From positions 1 to 36,402 of the forward strand of contig JANQLG010000017.1 in NCBI GenBank assembly GCA_028280715.1: 36,402 bases of DNA, written 5' to 3'. A program made the translations under genes and the position numbers. The notes under the pieces were generated by a model. That model ran no database searches and had not been told where the DNA came from. It saw only the letters and a list, made by a program, of their open reading frames with translations. Of the stretch, positions 1-7,802 are shown piece after piece. Position 1 is the first letter of the stretch. Each line of letters starts with the position of its first letter. Origin of the DNA: Spongiibacteraceae bacterium (GTDB lineage Bacteria; Pseudomonadota; Gammaproteobacteria; Pseudomonadales; Dasaniaceae).

Positions 1-491
1 GAAACCGGTAGCCATTCCAGCCACATACCAAAAACCAATACCAATAATGGCCCTAACAGGAAAGAGGGCATGCAGATACCGATCATGGCCACTGACATGG
101 GGATATAGTCCTGGGCGCTATTGGGTTTGAGAGCGGCGACTACACCGGCTGTCATGCCTAATAGAATCGCAACCAGCATGGCATACAGTGCCAATTCGGC
201 GGTGGCAGGCAATCCACTAAAAATCATTTCATTGACAGTGCGGCCGGGGTATTTAAAGGAAGGGCCTAAATCGCCCTGCGCCAAGTCACCTAAATAACTT
301 AGATACTGTTGCCATATGGGTAAGTCGAGTTTGTACTTGGAATTTAGTGCTTTCAGTACTTGTTCCGGTACTACTCGCTCGGCATCGAAAGGTCCACCGG
401 GTGCGATATGAATAAGAAAAAACGTGGCGCTGATGACAATGAGTAGTACTGGTATTGCCTGTAGCAATCTAGCGCTGATAAATCGCAGCAT
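1..491 (-). CDS. oppB: Peptide ABC transporter permease, OppB/DppB family (partial, runs off left edge)
   Basis: Inner-membrane permease subunit of a peptide-type ABC importer. Only the N-terminal 163 residues lie in the window and no stop codon is reached. They begin MLRFISARLLQAIPVLL, a typical first membrane segment of this family, followed by a periplasmic stretch with IAPGGPFDAER, then GDLGPSFKY and NEMIFSGLPATAEL, as in binding-protein-dependent permeases. The ATG (complement of 489-491) is preceded by AAGG at a suitable distance and lies 8 bp after the stop of the substrate-binding gene, so the two form an operon. OppB versus DppB or another paralogue cannot be settled from this fragment. 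Confidence 0.88.
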   Translation of the reverse strand, partial: MLRFISARLLQAIPVLLIVISATFFLIHIAPGGPFDAERVVPEQVLKALNSKYKLDLPIWQQYLSYLGDLAQGDLGPSFKYPGRTVNEMIFSGLPATAELALYAMLVAILLGMTAGVVAALKPNSAQDYIPMSVAMIGICMPSFLLGPLLVLVFGMWLEWLPV

Positions 492-499
492 GTGGAGCC

Positions 500-2137
500 T
501 TAGTCATTAGTATGATCGACAAGATCGATATATTTGTAACTTGGGTAATCTAAAATATTTTCGGGTAGCCCTTTAACACTGCTATCAACTAAGCTCTTGC
601 TGACATAGGTATAAATAGGAATGATAGGAACTGCATCAAGTAAAATGCGTTCAGCCTGCATAAAATAATCGAAGCGTTGTTGTCTGTTTTTTGCAGCTGG
701 TGCTAACTCTGAAATTAACTGATCGTATTCTATGTTGCTCCAGCCAGTATTATTATTGCCGCCATCGCTTAACCACATATCTAGAAAATTATTTGGATCA
801 ATATAATCGCCAATCCAGCCAGCTCTGGCGATTTGGTAATTACCACTTCTTACGCTATCGAGGAATACTTTCCAGTCTTGGTTTTGTATGGTGATATCGA
901 TATTCAGTTCTTTTTTCCACATTTGCTGAATCGCCACGGCTAATACTCGATGGCCATCATGCGTGTTATATAAAATTTCTGTTACGGGGAAATTTTCTCC
1001 ATTTGGATAACCTGCTTCGGCTAGTAGTTGTCTCGCTTTATCGGGGTTGAAGTGGAGGTCGCTTTTAGCTGTATAACCTAATGTGTTAGGTGGTGTGATA
1101 GTAGTTGCGGGTATTTGCCCTGCTTTGGTTACATTATCGGTCAACGCTTTGCGATTAAGTGATAGAGCTAATGCTTTTCGTACTCGCTTATCTTGCAAAT
1201 GAGCAATATTGGTATTTACACGGTAAAAATAGGTGCCTAAATACGGTGAAATGCGTATTTGTTCTGGGTTCTCTTCAAGATAAGTGACAATTTTCTCAAT
1301 GGGGACTTCGTTGGTGTAATGCAATTGACCAGAGCGAAACATGCGTTCTTCAGTGGTGATATTTTCAGTTGGATAAAAATGAATGGCGTTGAGTTTAACG
1401 GTATTGGCATCCCAATAGTTCGGGTTTTTTTCTACTACAATCACTTTGTTTAAGTCCCATTGTTTCAGCATGAAAGCACCGTTGCCGATAAAATTTCCTG
1501 CTCTGGTCCATTGTGTGCCGCGCTCATCGTATTTGCCATGTTTTTCAATAGTGGCGCGGTGCACAGGAAACATAGAGTAATGGTCTAGTAATTGTAAAAA
1601 ATAAGGTGTTAGGTTATTCAAGGTGATTTCGACGGTATGAGGATTAAGTGCTTTGACGCCGACTTGTGAGAAGTCAGTTATTTCTCCTCGTGAATACGCT
1701 TCTGCATTAACGATGGGGGTATACATATAAGCGTATTGATTGCCTAATGCAGGAGCCAGTGCTCGCTGCCATGACCATATGAAATCTTCAGCGAAAATCG
1801 GGTCGCCATTAGACCATCTTGCATTTTTGTTTAGATAGAATGTATAGGTTTTTCCATCTTCACTAATAGCCCAACGTTCGGCCACGCCAGGAATAGGTTC
1901 AAGGGTATTTGGGTCTTTGGCAACCAAGCCCTCCAGCAAGCTCATAATAATATGATGTTCGGGCACGCCCGTTACAATATGGGGGTCCAGTTCTTGTGGC
2001 TCAGCGCCGTTACCCCAATGCAGCACCTTAGCTCTATTGCCCATCGTCACATTAGTTTCAGAACCACCGCAGTTGACAAGAATTAAGGTGATTAGAGAGA
2101 GGGCAAGAAGTTTGAGGTAGCGCTGCATAGTTTTCAA
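500..2137 (-). CDS. oppA: Peptide ABC transporter substrate-binding lipoprotein, OppA-like (SBP_bac_5)
   Basis: Periplasmic, membrane-anchored oligopeptide receptor feeding the adjacent permease. The 545-residue protein has a lipoprotein signal peptide with a lipobox ending LVNC, so Cys23 is the likely lipidated residue. The mature part starts with LHWGNGAEPQELDPH and contains LLEGLVAKDP and WAISEDGKTYTFYL, then YPNGENFPVTEILYNT, all typical of family 5 extracellular solute-binding proteins; the length is usual. It is the first gene of a minus-strand operon with the permease 8 bp downstream. A divergent promoter region with an inverted repeat lies upstream (2138-2202). Family assignment is firm; peptide specificity is inferred from resemblance to OppA. 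Confidence 0.93.
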   Translation of the reverse strand: MKTMQRYLKLLALSLITLILVNCGGSETNVTMGNRAKVLHWGNGAEPQELDPHIVTGVPEHHIIMSLLEGLVAKDPNTLEPIPGVAERWAISEDGKTYTFYLNKNARWSNGDPIFAEDFIWSWQRALAPALGNQYAYMYTPIVNAEAYSRGEITDFSQVGVKALNPHTVEITLNNLTPYFLQLLDHYSMFPVHRATIEKHGKYDERGTQWTRAGNFIGNGAFMLKQWDLNKVIVVEKNPNYWDANTVKLNAIHFYPTENITTEERMFRSGQLHYTNEVPIEKIVTYLEENPEQIRISPYLGTYFYRVNTNIAHLQDKRVRKALALSLNRKALTDNVTKAGQIPATTITPPNTLGYTAKSDLHFNPDKARQLLAEAGYPNGENFPVTEILYNTHDGHRVLAVAIQQMWKKELNIDITIQNQDWKVFLDSVRSGNYQIARAGWIGDYIDPNNFLDMWLSDGGNNNTGWSNIEYDQLISELAPAAKNRQQRFDYFMQAERILLDAVPIIPIYTYVSKSLVDSSVKGLPENILDYPSYKYIDLVDHTND

Positions 2138-2172
2138 TTTGTTATCCTAAAGTGATCAAATTGCAATGTAGT

Positions 2173-2201
2173 CTATTGAGCTATTCGATCTAGCTCAATA
2201 G
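2173..2201. promoter_or_regulatory. Perfect 11-bp inverted repeat, candidate operator between divergent genes
   Basis: CTATTGAGCTA at 2173-2183 and its exact reverse complement TAGCTCAATAG at 2191-2201 are separated by 7 nt. The dyad lies between the peptide-transport operon (minus) and the metal-type permease (plus). A -10-like TATGAT at 2215-2220 places the right half-site near the -35 position of a rightward promoter. There is no T-run, so it is not an intrinsic terminator. Operator function is inferred; the regulator is not in the window. Confidence 0.5.
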
Positions 2202-2316
2202 TTTGGCAGATAAATATGATAAGCCATTCTTCCAATGGGTGATACGCGCTATAGTTAATCAATATCGTGATTTGCCGGTTCATTGCACAATATTGCTCAA
2301 TGGGGAGGTTGCATCC

Positions 2317-3408
2317 GTGGCTCAACATTCATGCCATTCAGAAGAGCAAGCTTCCAGTCATTCCGAGCAAGAGTCTTGTTGTCATCCTCAAAAGAGCAGG
2401 CCCGATTATTTACTATGGGGGTCAATGAGCATTGTTACTGCTTTATATATTTTGCATTTTGGTTTTTCACAACAGATCGTTTTCATTCGCTGGTTGCAGG
2501 TATTGTCCAGTGCTGCTTTCGAATTAATTAACACCATGTGGTGGGGGGTAGCACTAGGTATTGTCATGTTGGCTATTTTGTCCAAGATCCCGCGCGAGTT
2601 CGTTATGTCAGTGTTGGGTACTGGGCTCGGATTTAAGGGGATTTTACGAGCAGTTTCAGCGGGAGTGCTGTTGGACCTCTGTAGCCATGGCATCTTGATG
2701 GTGGCAGCAAAATTATATGAACGCGGCGCTACTATTGGCCAGGTCATGGCCTTTCTTATCGCTAGCCCCTGGAATTCCTTTTCACTGACCCTGATTCTGT
2801 TTGCGTTAATTGGTGTCGGTTGGACATTGTTGTTTGTCGCATTGTCGGCAGTGATTGCCATCGTGACTGGGGTATTGTTTGATGCGTTGGTGGCCAGAGG
2901 TACATTACCCTCGCACCCTGTTCAGTCTCATCATGACAGTGATTTCAAATTTTGGTCGGAGGCGTCCAGGAGGCTGTCTGGAACGCAATTTTCCCTACAG
3001 TTTTTTATCGATATGTTGATTCATGGTATTAAAGAATCGCGAATGGTAATTCGTTGGTTACTGTTTGGCGTGGTGTTAGCCAGTTTAATTCGGGCCTTTG
3101 CTCCCGATGACTTCTTTGGTCATTACTTTGGGCCTACCGTTGTCGGTTTGCTCTTTACCGTATTAGCGGCAACAGTGATTGAAGTGTGCTCTGAAGGTTC
3201 TTCGCCGATCGCGGCAGACCTGATGAATCGCGCTAATGCGCCCGGCAACAGTTTCGCATTCCTGATGGCGGGAGCTGCTACTGACTATACCGAAGTCATG
3301 GTAATGCGCGAGCAGACCAAGTCCTGGAAGATCGCTTTGTTTTTACCATTACTCACTGTGCCCCAGGTCATGCTGGTCGCCTGGTTAATTAATTCGTTTT
3401 CTATATAG
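2317..3408 (+). CDS. ArsP/DUF318-type permease, SO_0444-like metal efflux candidate
   Basis: Predicted inner-membrane permease related to the YraQ/ArsP_1 (DUF318) family, some of whose members are annotated as Cu/Zn efflux transporters. It has about eight hydrophobic segments and the motifs SPWNSFSLTLIL, EVCSEGSSPIAADL and AGAATDYTEVMVM. I place the start at GTG 2317 because GGGGAGG (2302-2308) lies 8 nt upstream; an in-frame TTG at 2203 would add 38 residues but has no ribosome binding site and abuts the inverted repeat. From GTG the protein is 363 residues and opens with a soluble His/Cys cluster (H4, C6, H7, H15, C21, C22, H23), a plausible metal site. The next gene starts 19 bp downstream. 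Metal transport is inferred from family and motif. Confidence 0.82.
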   Translation: MAQHSCHSEEQASSHSEQESCCHPQKSRPDYLLWGSMSIVTALYILHFGFSQQIVFIRWLQVLSSAAFELINTMWWGVALGIVMLAILSKIPREFVMSVLGTGLGFKGILRAVSAGVLLDLCSHGILMVAAKLYERGATIGQVMAFLIASPWNSFSLTLILFALIGVGWTLLFVALSAVIAIVTGVLFDALVARGTLPSHPVQSHHDSDFKFWSEASRRLSGTQFSLQFFIDMLIHGIKESRMVIRWLLFGVVLASLIRAFAPDDFFGHYFGPTVVGLLFTVLAATVIEVCSEGSSPIAADLMNRANAPGNSFAFLMAGAATDYTEVMVMREQTKSWKIALFLPLLTVPQVMLVAWLINSFSI

Positions 3409-3427
3409 GATGGAATACTTATAAAAA

Positions 3428-4633
3428 ATGGAAGCTAAATCTACACAGCTGAAACGTAGCCTGGGTTTACCCACAATTACTTTTTATGGCATTGGTACCA
3501 TCATCGGGGCAGGTATCTACGTGTTGATTGGTAAAGTGGGTGCCGAAGCTGGAACCTATTTGCCCTATTCATTTTTATTGGCTGGTGTTATTGCCTGTTT
3601 TACTGCGCTTTCTTACGCCGAACTGTCGTCACGTATACCCATGAGTGCGGGTGCCGCTATTTATGTTTATCGGGCCTTTAGCAGTGTCAGATTATCCCAA
3701 CTGGTTGGATTGTTAGTGGCATCTACCGGAATTATCTCGGCTGCAGCGATAGCCAATGGGTTTGTGGGCTATCTTGGTGTTTTTATTGAATTGCCATCGG
3801 TATGGGCCGTCAGTGCATTGTTAATTGCTTTGACCCTATTGGCCTGTTGGGGAATTCAGGAGTCGGCGGCGGTTATTACAGTGATTACACTGATTGAAAT
3901 CAGTGGTTTGCTATTTGTGATCTTTGCTTCCGGGCAGGGTCAGGCAGTCAATGACTGGTCGGACATTGTTGTGTTGACGGATATTGACGACATGTCATCA
4001 GTGATGGTCGGTGCGATTTTGGCTTTCTATGCCTTTATCGGTTTTGAAGATATGGTGAATGTGTCAGAAGAGATAAAGGAGCCCAGTAGAACTTTACCTC
4101 GAGCTATTTTATTTTCTGTTATTTTATCAACTTTACTCTATGTGTTAGTCGCGCTAGTGGCTGCGAGAACTATGTCGATTGACCAGTTATCCGTCAGTGA
4201 AGCCCCTTTAGCGGATATGGTGATAACAGCCGGTTATTCTCCAGCGTTTATTGGCTTGATCAGCCTGTTCGCTGTCGTTAACGGCGCCTTAGTGCAAATG
4301 ATTATGGCGTCACGCTTACTTTATGGCATGGCCAATCAGAACATGGCGCCATCGCTATTTGCTTCAGTTAATCAAACAACAAAAACGCCAATTATTGCTA
4401 CTGTGTTTGTCGGTGCAGTGATTCTGGTATTCGCACTCTGGCTGCCAATAACGACTTTGGTTAAGGCTACCAGTACTATCATGCTTTCTATTTTTTCGAT
4501 GGTTAACTTATCACTTATTGTTATTAAACTATCGAAACAAAGTCAGCCGCAGAATGTCATTAGCTTTCCTATGCCGTTCCCTATTATCGCTTTGTTGTTA
4601 TGTTTGTGGTTGTTGTCAGCACAACTTTTTTAA
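3428..4633 (+). CDS. APC-superfamily amino acid permease
   Basis: Multi-spanning inner-membrane transporter, likely for an amino acid or amine. The N-terminus has the APC signature GIGTIIGAGIYVLIGKVG (about residues 21-38), then AELSSRIPMSAG and, mid-protein, AFIGFEDMVNVSEEIKEPSR, the conserved FEDMVNVSEEIK-type loop of this superfamily. At 401 residues it is somewhat shorter than many APC permeases, which may mean eleven rather than twelve membrane spans. It starts 19 bp after the metal-type permease, so the two are probably co-transcribed. Substrate cannot be read from the sequence. Confidence 0.9.
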   Translation: MEAKSTQLKRSLGLPTITFYGIGTIIGAGIYVLIGKVGAEAGTYLPYSFLLAGVIACFTALSYAELSSRIPMSAGAAIYVYRAFSSVRLSQLVGLLVASTGIISAAAIANGFVGYLGVFIELPSVWAVSALLIALTLLACWGIQESAAVITVITLIEISGLLFVIFASGQGQAVNDWSDIVVLTDIDDMSSVMVGAILAFYAFIGFEDMVNVSEEIKEPSRTLPRAILFSVILSTLLYVLVALVAARTMSIDQLSVSEAPLADMVITAGYSPAFIGLISLFAVVNGALVQMIMASRLLYGMANQNMAPSLFASVNQTTKTPIIATVFVGAVILVFALWLPITTLVKATSTIMLSIFSMVNLSLIVIKLSKQSQPQNVISFPMPFPIIALLLCLWLLSAQLF

Positions 4634-4800
4634 ATACATTTAGGAGAAAAGGTTTATTATTGATAGCGATTAAAAACATCCATGTGCCTATATATTAGTA
4701 ATCAATCTTTCGGTTATTAGTGAAACTTATTTACTTGACTAAGTTAGATAAGTTTTTAAACTTGTTATTACCGATCACATAGATGTGAAGAGATTCCTGG

Positions 4801-5343
4801 ATGAAAGACCCACGCTTTGAAAGCTACCTTGATGTTTACCAGTCCCCACCAGATTCGTTATCCAAGCTTCAATTAATCGATTTAATTCAGCGGGAGGCAA
4901 GGTTTAAATATCCTCATTTGAAACCACGGCTTTTTCCCGATGGCAGTATGCAGGCAAAAATCACTATCTTCTCAGCGAAACAGTCGTTACTGAATGGCAT
5001 TCCTAATGCATATATTCAGGTATTAAAATCTGAAAGTTTTGTTCAGGATAAATACTATTCCGAATCAGTAGGCAATTTGGATACTAAACAATTTGTTTTA
5101 GCCAATGATCATCTAAAGCAAATTGGTATTGAATTTTCTATTGTGGCTTCCTTCAGTGCTAGTTCTATTTCTGTCTGGTTCAGAAATAAATCTAAAAGCC
5201 CTCGGTCGGATATCGCTGTTTTTTATGCGTTGGAAATTCTTAATCGAATCGATAATAAGTGTAATAACACTAACTTTATTGATTCTACGGGTGAAGTTGG
5301 TAAAGATAGCTCGTTGACCAATAGTAAATATGCAGGCACTTAA
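4801..5343 (+). CDS. Hypothetical protein, 180 residues, not recognised
   Basis: I do not recognise this protein. It is soluble-looking, with no signal peptide or membrane segment. The first two thirds (MKDPRFESYLDVYQSPPDSL to about VSVWFRN) mix helix and strand; the last 40 residues are polar and Asn/Ser/Thr-rich, as in a disordered tail. The ATG at 4801 follows GAAGAG about 9 nt upstream. A TTGACT at 4735-4740 and AAGTT/AACTT repeats at 4741-4763 upstream could belong to its promoter. It is convergent with the EamA transporter gene and separated from it by a tandem-repeat spacer. It is likely real given its length and coding-like composition, but the function is unknown. Confidence 0.6.
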   Translation: MKDPRFESYLDVYQSPPDSLSKLQLIDLIQREARFKYPHLKPRLFPDGSMQAKITIFSAKQSLLNGIPNAYIQVLKSESFVQDKYYSESVGNLDTKQFVLANDHLKQIGIEFSIVASFSASSISVWFRNKSKSPRSDIAVFYALEILNRIDNKCNNTNFIDSTGEVGKDSSLTNSKYAGT

Positions 5344-5387
5344 TATCACTTCAACATGATGTTACTTCGGCATAATATTACTCAACA

Positions 5388-5438
5388 TGTCACTGTAACT
5401 ATCCACTCACTATAGCTACCGTCTCACTATAACTACCG
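5388..5438. repeat. Three tandem copies of a 17-bp unit
   Basis: Copies are at 5388-5404 (TGTCACTGTAACTATCC), 5405-5421 (ACTCACTATAGCTACCG) and 5422-5438 (TCTCACTATAACTACCG). The last two differ at three positions; the first is more diverged. The array lies between convergent genes. It has no spacer and is not a CRISPR. Confidence 0.8.
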
Positions 5439-5504
5439 ACCTGGCAGGAGACTGTCAGATCGATAGGTTATTTCATAACGATATTTTTTGTAGAAATTAA
5501 CTAT

Positions 5505-6416
5505 TCACTTTATTTGACTCTGCCAAATTAACATAGCTTTTTTCAAACTATATCGAACAAGCCCTTGATACAGTGCCAAACCGCATAATATAAATCCTGT
5601 ACCGATCATCGTGCTCGACGTTATCGTCTCATCTGCGACAATGGCGCCAGCCCATAATGCAAGAACAGGTGTAATCATTGGGATAAGTGCTACTGATGTC
5701 ACGCTAAATTTATTGAGCACCTGATAAAAAGCCGCAAATCCCAGCAGTGACCCAATGAGGGCAAGATAGATAACGGCTAAGACACTGGTAGTACTAAATG
5801 TCACCGGCTGTTGTCCATCGATTAAATACCAGGTAATCACAATACCTGGGAGCGAAAACAACAAAATACCGATTGTCTGATCAAAGGCATCGACAGATTG
5901 TTTACGCCCGTGACGTTTAACTGCTACTAAACTATAGCCGTACAGTGTGATGGAACCGAGCATGAGTACAATGCCCCAAACAGAATCAGGTGCAAAGGTC
6001 AGTTGATTGATAAAAATAATGACAAGTCCGGCTAATGCAAATAACTGTGCCATAATTTTTTCAAAAGAAAAGATATTTTCATTTAGCAAGTGATAAGCCA
6101 TTAAACCAATTAAAAAAGGTGAGAGGCCAAACATCACTGATATAAGCCCGGATGAAATATAATTGGTTGCATAGTATACCAACACCATATTGGGAAATAA
6201 TGAGATAGAACCTAACGCGTAGCTTTGCACATTGTGTACGCTCCAAAATTGTTTTCTACGGTTGAAGACAATCAGTGGCAATACACACAGTGTCGCCACA
6301 GCAATTCGCAACCCTAGCGCGGCTAAAGGCGATAAACTGTCATTACTTAATTTAATCGCTAGTGGGGTGGTAGCCCAGATAGCGATAACCGATAGATAAT
6401 ATAATGGCCCGGACAC
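5505..6416 (-). CDS. EamA-family drug/metabolite transporter (DMT superfamily)
   Basis: Inner-membrane exporter or importer of small metabolites. The 303-residue protein has ten hydrophobic segments in two homologous EamA halves: the first begins LYYLSVIAIWATTPLAIKLS, and the second contains LGFAAFYQVLNKFSVTSVAL followed by MITPVLALWAGAIVADE, the classic loop of the C-terminal repeat. The start is GTG (complement of 6414-6416) with AAGGAGA about 7 nt upstream. The 500 bp upstream contains a terminator hairpin and further inverted repeats on the transcribed strand, so control through its leader is possible. Substrate unknown. Confidence 0.9.
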   Translation of the reverse strand: MSGPLYYLSVIAIWATTPLAIKLSNDSLSPLAALGLRIAVATLCVLPLIVFNRRKQFWSVHNVQSYALGSISLFPNMVLVYYATNYISSGLISVMFGLSPFLIGLMAYHLLNENIFSFEKIMAQLFALAGLVIIFINQLTFAPDSVWGIVLMLGSITLYGYSLVAVKRHGRKQSVDAFDQTIGILLFSLPGIVITWYLIDGQQPVTFSTTSVLAVIYLALIGSLLGFAAFYQVLNKFSVTSVALIPMITPVLALWAGAIVADETITSSTMIGTGFILCGLALYQGLVRYSLKKAMLIWQSQIK

Positions 6417-6505
6417 AACATTCTCCTTATCATGCTTGTCATCATGCTGTTGATGCCGAGTGATTGATCAAGGGGTTTTAAACGAAGAGAAACAAATAAC
6501 AACGA

Positions 6506-6539
6506 AAAAAGCCGCGGGATCTAATCACTGCGGCTTTTT
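6506..6539 (-). terminator. Intrinsic terminator-like hairpin upstream of the EamA gene
   Basis: AAAAAGCCGC (6506-6515) pairs perfectly with GCGGCTTTTT (6530-6539) around a 14-nt loop, giving a GC core and a U-tract on either strand. It lies about 90 nt 5' of the transporter start, inside its probable leader, so on the minus strand it could be an attenuator or the end of a small RNA. On the plus strand there is no gene ending nearby. Confidence 0.7.
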
Positions 6540-6894
6540 AATGAAGACTTAGTTAATGCTTAGTCATTTGTTAGCAGCAGCCATGGGCGATCGTGCCAGC
6601 CAGCGTTTCACGCTAACTCGCACATTGGCAATGGCTTGATAACAAATCTGTTTCACAAAGAGTCATCTCAATGAATTAATGCATTGAGAAGCAGTCTATA
6701 GCAGCCATTGAAATTTGCCAAGCAAAAATCACTGGTGCTTAGATCTTTCATGGATTGTTGAGAGCCGTGATTTATTCAATGGGTATTTTTTCCTCATCGT
6801 TTAATTTTAAGACCATAGTCACAGTTACTTAACAATCAATCGTCATTATGTTGTGGTGATATACGTGTTAAGCTGTAAGCAGCCGGCATATGGA

Positions 6895-6909
6895 TAACAC
6901 ACGGTGTTA
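6895..6909. promoter_or_regulatory. Perfect 6-bp dyad upstream of the PhzF/egt genes
   Basis: TAACAC (6895-6900), ACG spacer, GTGTTA (6904-6909). It ends 7 nt before the GTG start codon. A related half-site CGTGTTA occurs at 6864-6870. It could be an operator or an mRNA hairpin over the start region; no ribosome binding site is visible here. Confidence 0.35.
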
Positions 6910-6916
6910 ATAATTC

Positions 6917-7792
6917 GTGAAGAATAATAGTTTTGAAGATGAGGGTGACGAGTACGATCATCCCCAGTCACAGCATCACTACCGAGTATTCTCGCTTGGA
7001 GAAAATCAGTCTGGGCGAGTTGCTAAAGGCAATCCTTGCCAGTTAACAATCTATCAGGCAGAACCCAACACTCCTCCTCGGTTCAATCAGGTTGCAACTC
7101 TTTGTCAGAGCTGGCCGGCAGCAGATAAACCGTTGACTATTTGTGTTCAGTGCTATAACCGCAGTGGTTTTTCAATTCATTGCTGCGGCCACGGAATGTT
7201 GGCGGCTGCCGATTGGTGGATGCGGAATTTACATTATCAGCAGCTTGATTTGCTGATGAATAATTCGGTGATTAGTGCCAGGCGAGAAGATGAACGCATT
7301 TGGCTGCGTTTTCCTCGTATTCATACTGACATATGCCCTATCCCCGAGTGGGTCGAAACTTTGATGGGGAATATGGTGGAGCGTATGGTGGAGAGTATGG
7401 TGGGAGTGATGGTCGAAGTGATGCCCATTACTGCTGCACTTGCCGGTGATGAAGAGGGCTACTTGATTTTAGAATGGCCAGATAATTTTCCCTTACAGGA
7501 CTTACCCAGGCCAGGAATTGCTTTGGCAAACTTTACGCGCAGAGGCCTTATTTATACGGCCAGGCAGTCATCCTCAGAGGGTATCGATATTTGCTCACGG
7601 TATTTTGCACCACAGTATGGTGAGGAAGAAGATGTAGCGACAGGATCGGCAATGCGGGTGCTAGCCGATTATTGGCAGGAAGATTTTACTTTTCTAACTG
7701 CTTATCAATGTTCGAAAGAGGGCGGGTTATTAATGAGCCAAATCGATGATGATTACGTAGATATTGGTGGATATTGTGCTCAAGACCATTAA
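6917..7792 (+). CDS. PhzF-fold isomerase-like protein with altered catalytic region
   Basis: Cytoplasmic PhzF/diaminopimelate-epimerase-fold protein, 291 residues. The N-terminal half has GNPCQLTIY (38-46) and CCGHGMLAAA (89-98), matching the family's CGHATLAAA; the C-terminal half has FAPQYGEEEDVATGSA (230-245), matching FAP..G..EDPATGSA. The family's catalytic Glu region (A.E.NLSET) is instead ATLCQSWPAAD (60-70), with no glutamate, so isomerase activity may be lost or changed. Residues 153-168 are four MVxx repeats encoded by a 12-bp tandem repeat. The start is GTG with no clear ribosome binding site. egtB begins 10 bp downstream, so they are probably co-transcribed. The role is unknown; a link to ergothioneine is inferred from position. 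Confidence 0.8.
   Translation: MKNNSFEDEGDEYDHPQSQHHYRVFSLGENQSGRVAKGNPCQLTIYQAEPNTPPRFNQVATLCQSWPAADKPLTICVQCYNRSGFSIHCCGHGMLAAADWWMRNLHYQQLDLLMNNSVISARREDERIWLRFPRIHTDICPIPEWVETLMGNMVERMVESMVGVMVEVMPITAALAGDEEGYLILEWPDNFPLQDLPRPGIALANFTRRGLIYTARQSSSEGIDICSRYFAPQYGEEEDVATGSAMRVLADYWQEDFTFLTAYQCSKEGGLLMSQIDDDYVDIGGYCAQDH
7373..7420 (+). repeat. In-frame 12-bp coding minisatellite (four units)
   Basis: Units ATGGTGGAGCGT (7373-7384), ATGGTGGAGAGT (7385-7396), ATGGTGGGAGTG (7397-7408) and ATGGTCGAAGTG (7409-7420) encode MVER, MVES, MVGV and MVEV. A further ATGGGGAAT precedes them and ATG follows. Changes in copy number would add or remove four residues without shifting the frame. Confidence 0.85.
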
Positions 7793-7802
7793 AAACAACT
7801 CA

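Larger units (their letters stand above)
6417..6916. other. 500-bp divergent intergenic region with structured leader elements
   Basis: This gap separates the minus-strand EamA gene from the plus-strand PhzF-like gene. On the minus strand, moving towards the transporter, it holds an 8-bp stem (6666-6673 with 6682-6689), a 5-bp hairpin AGCGT-TTC-ACGCT (6602-6614) and the strong terminator stem 6506-6539. Three very short minus-strand reading frames overlap the first parts, including a 30-codon one from GTG 6656 to TGA 6564. Near the right end is the dyad 6895-6909. I saw no long conserved gene here. Confidence 0.55.

Noticed and set aside
2203-2316. TTG 2203 as the start of the DUF318 permease
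   Set aside because: No ribosome binding site upstream and it abuts the inverted repeat; GTG 2317 has a strong GGGGAGG.
4741-4763. AAGTTT-TT-AAACTT dyad before the 4801 gene as an operator
   Set aside because: AT-only short dyads are common in AT-rich spacers; there is no supporting context beyond location.
6564-6656. A 30-codon minus-strand frame (GTG 6656 to TGA 6564) in the transporter leader as a small gene
   Set aside because: Non-ATG start, no good ribosome binding site and no recognisable family; it overlaps the hairpins and is mentioned only as part of the leader.
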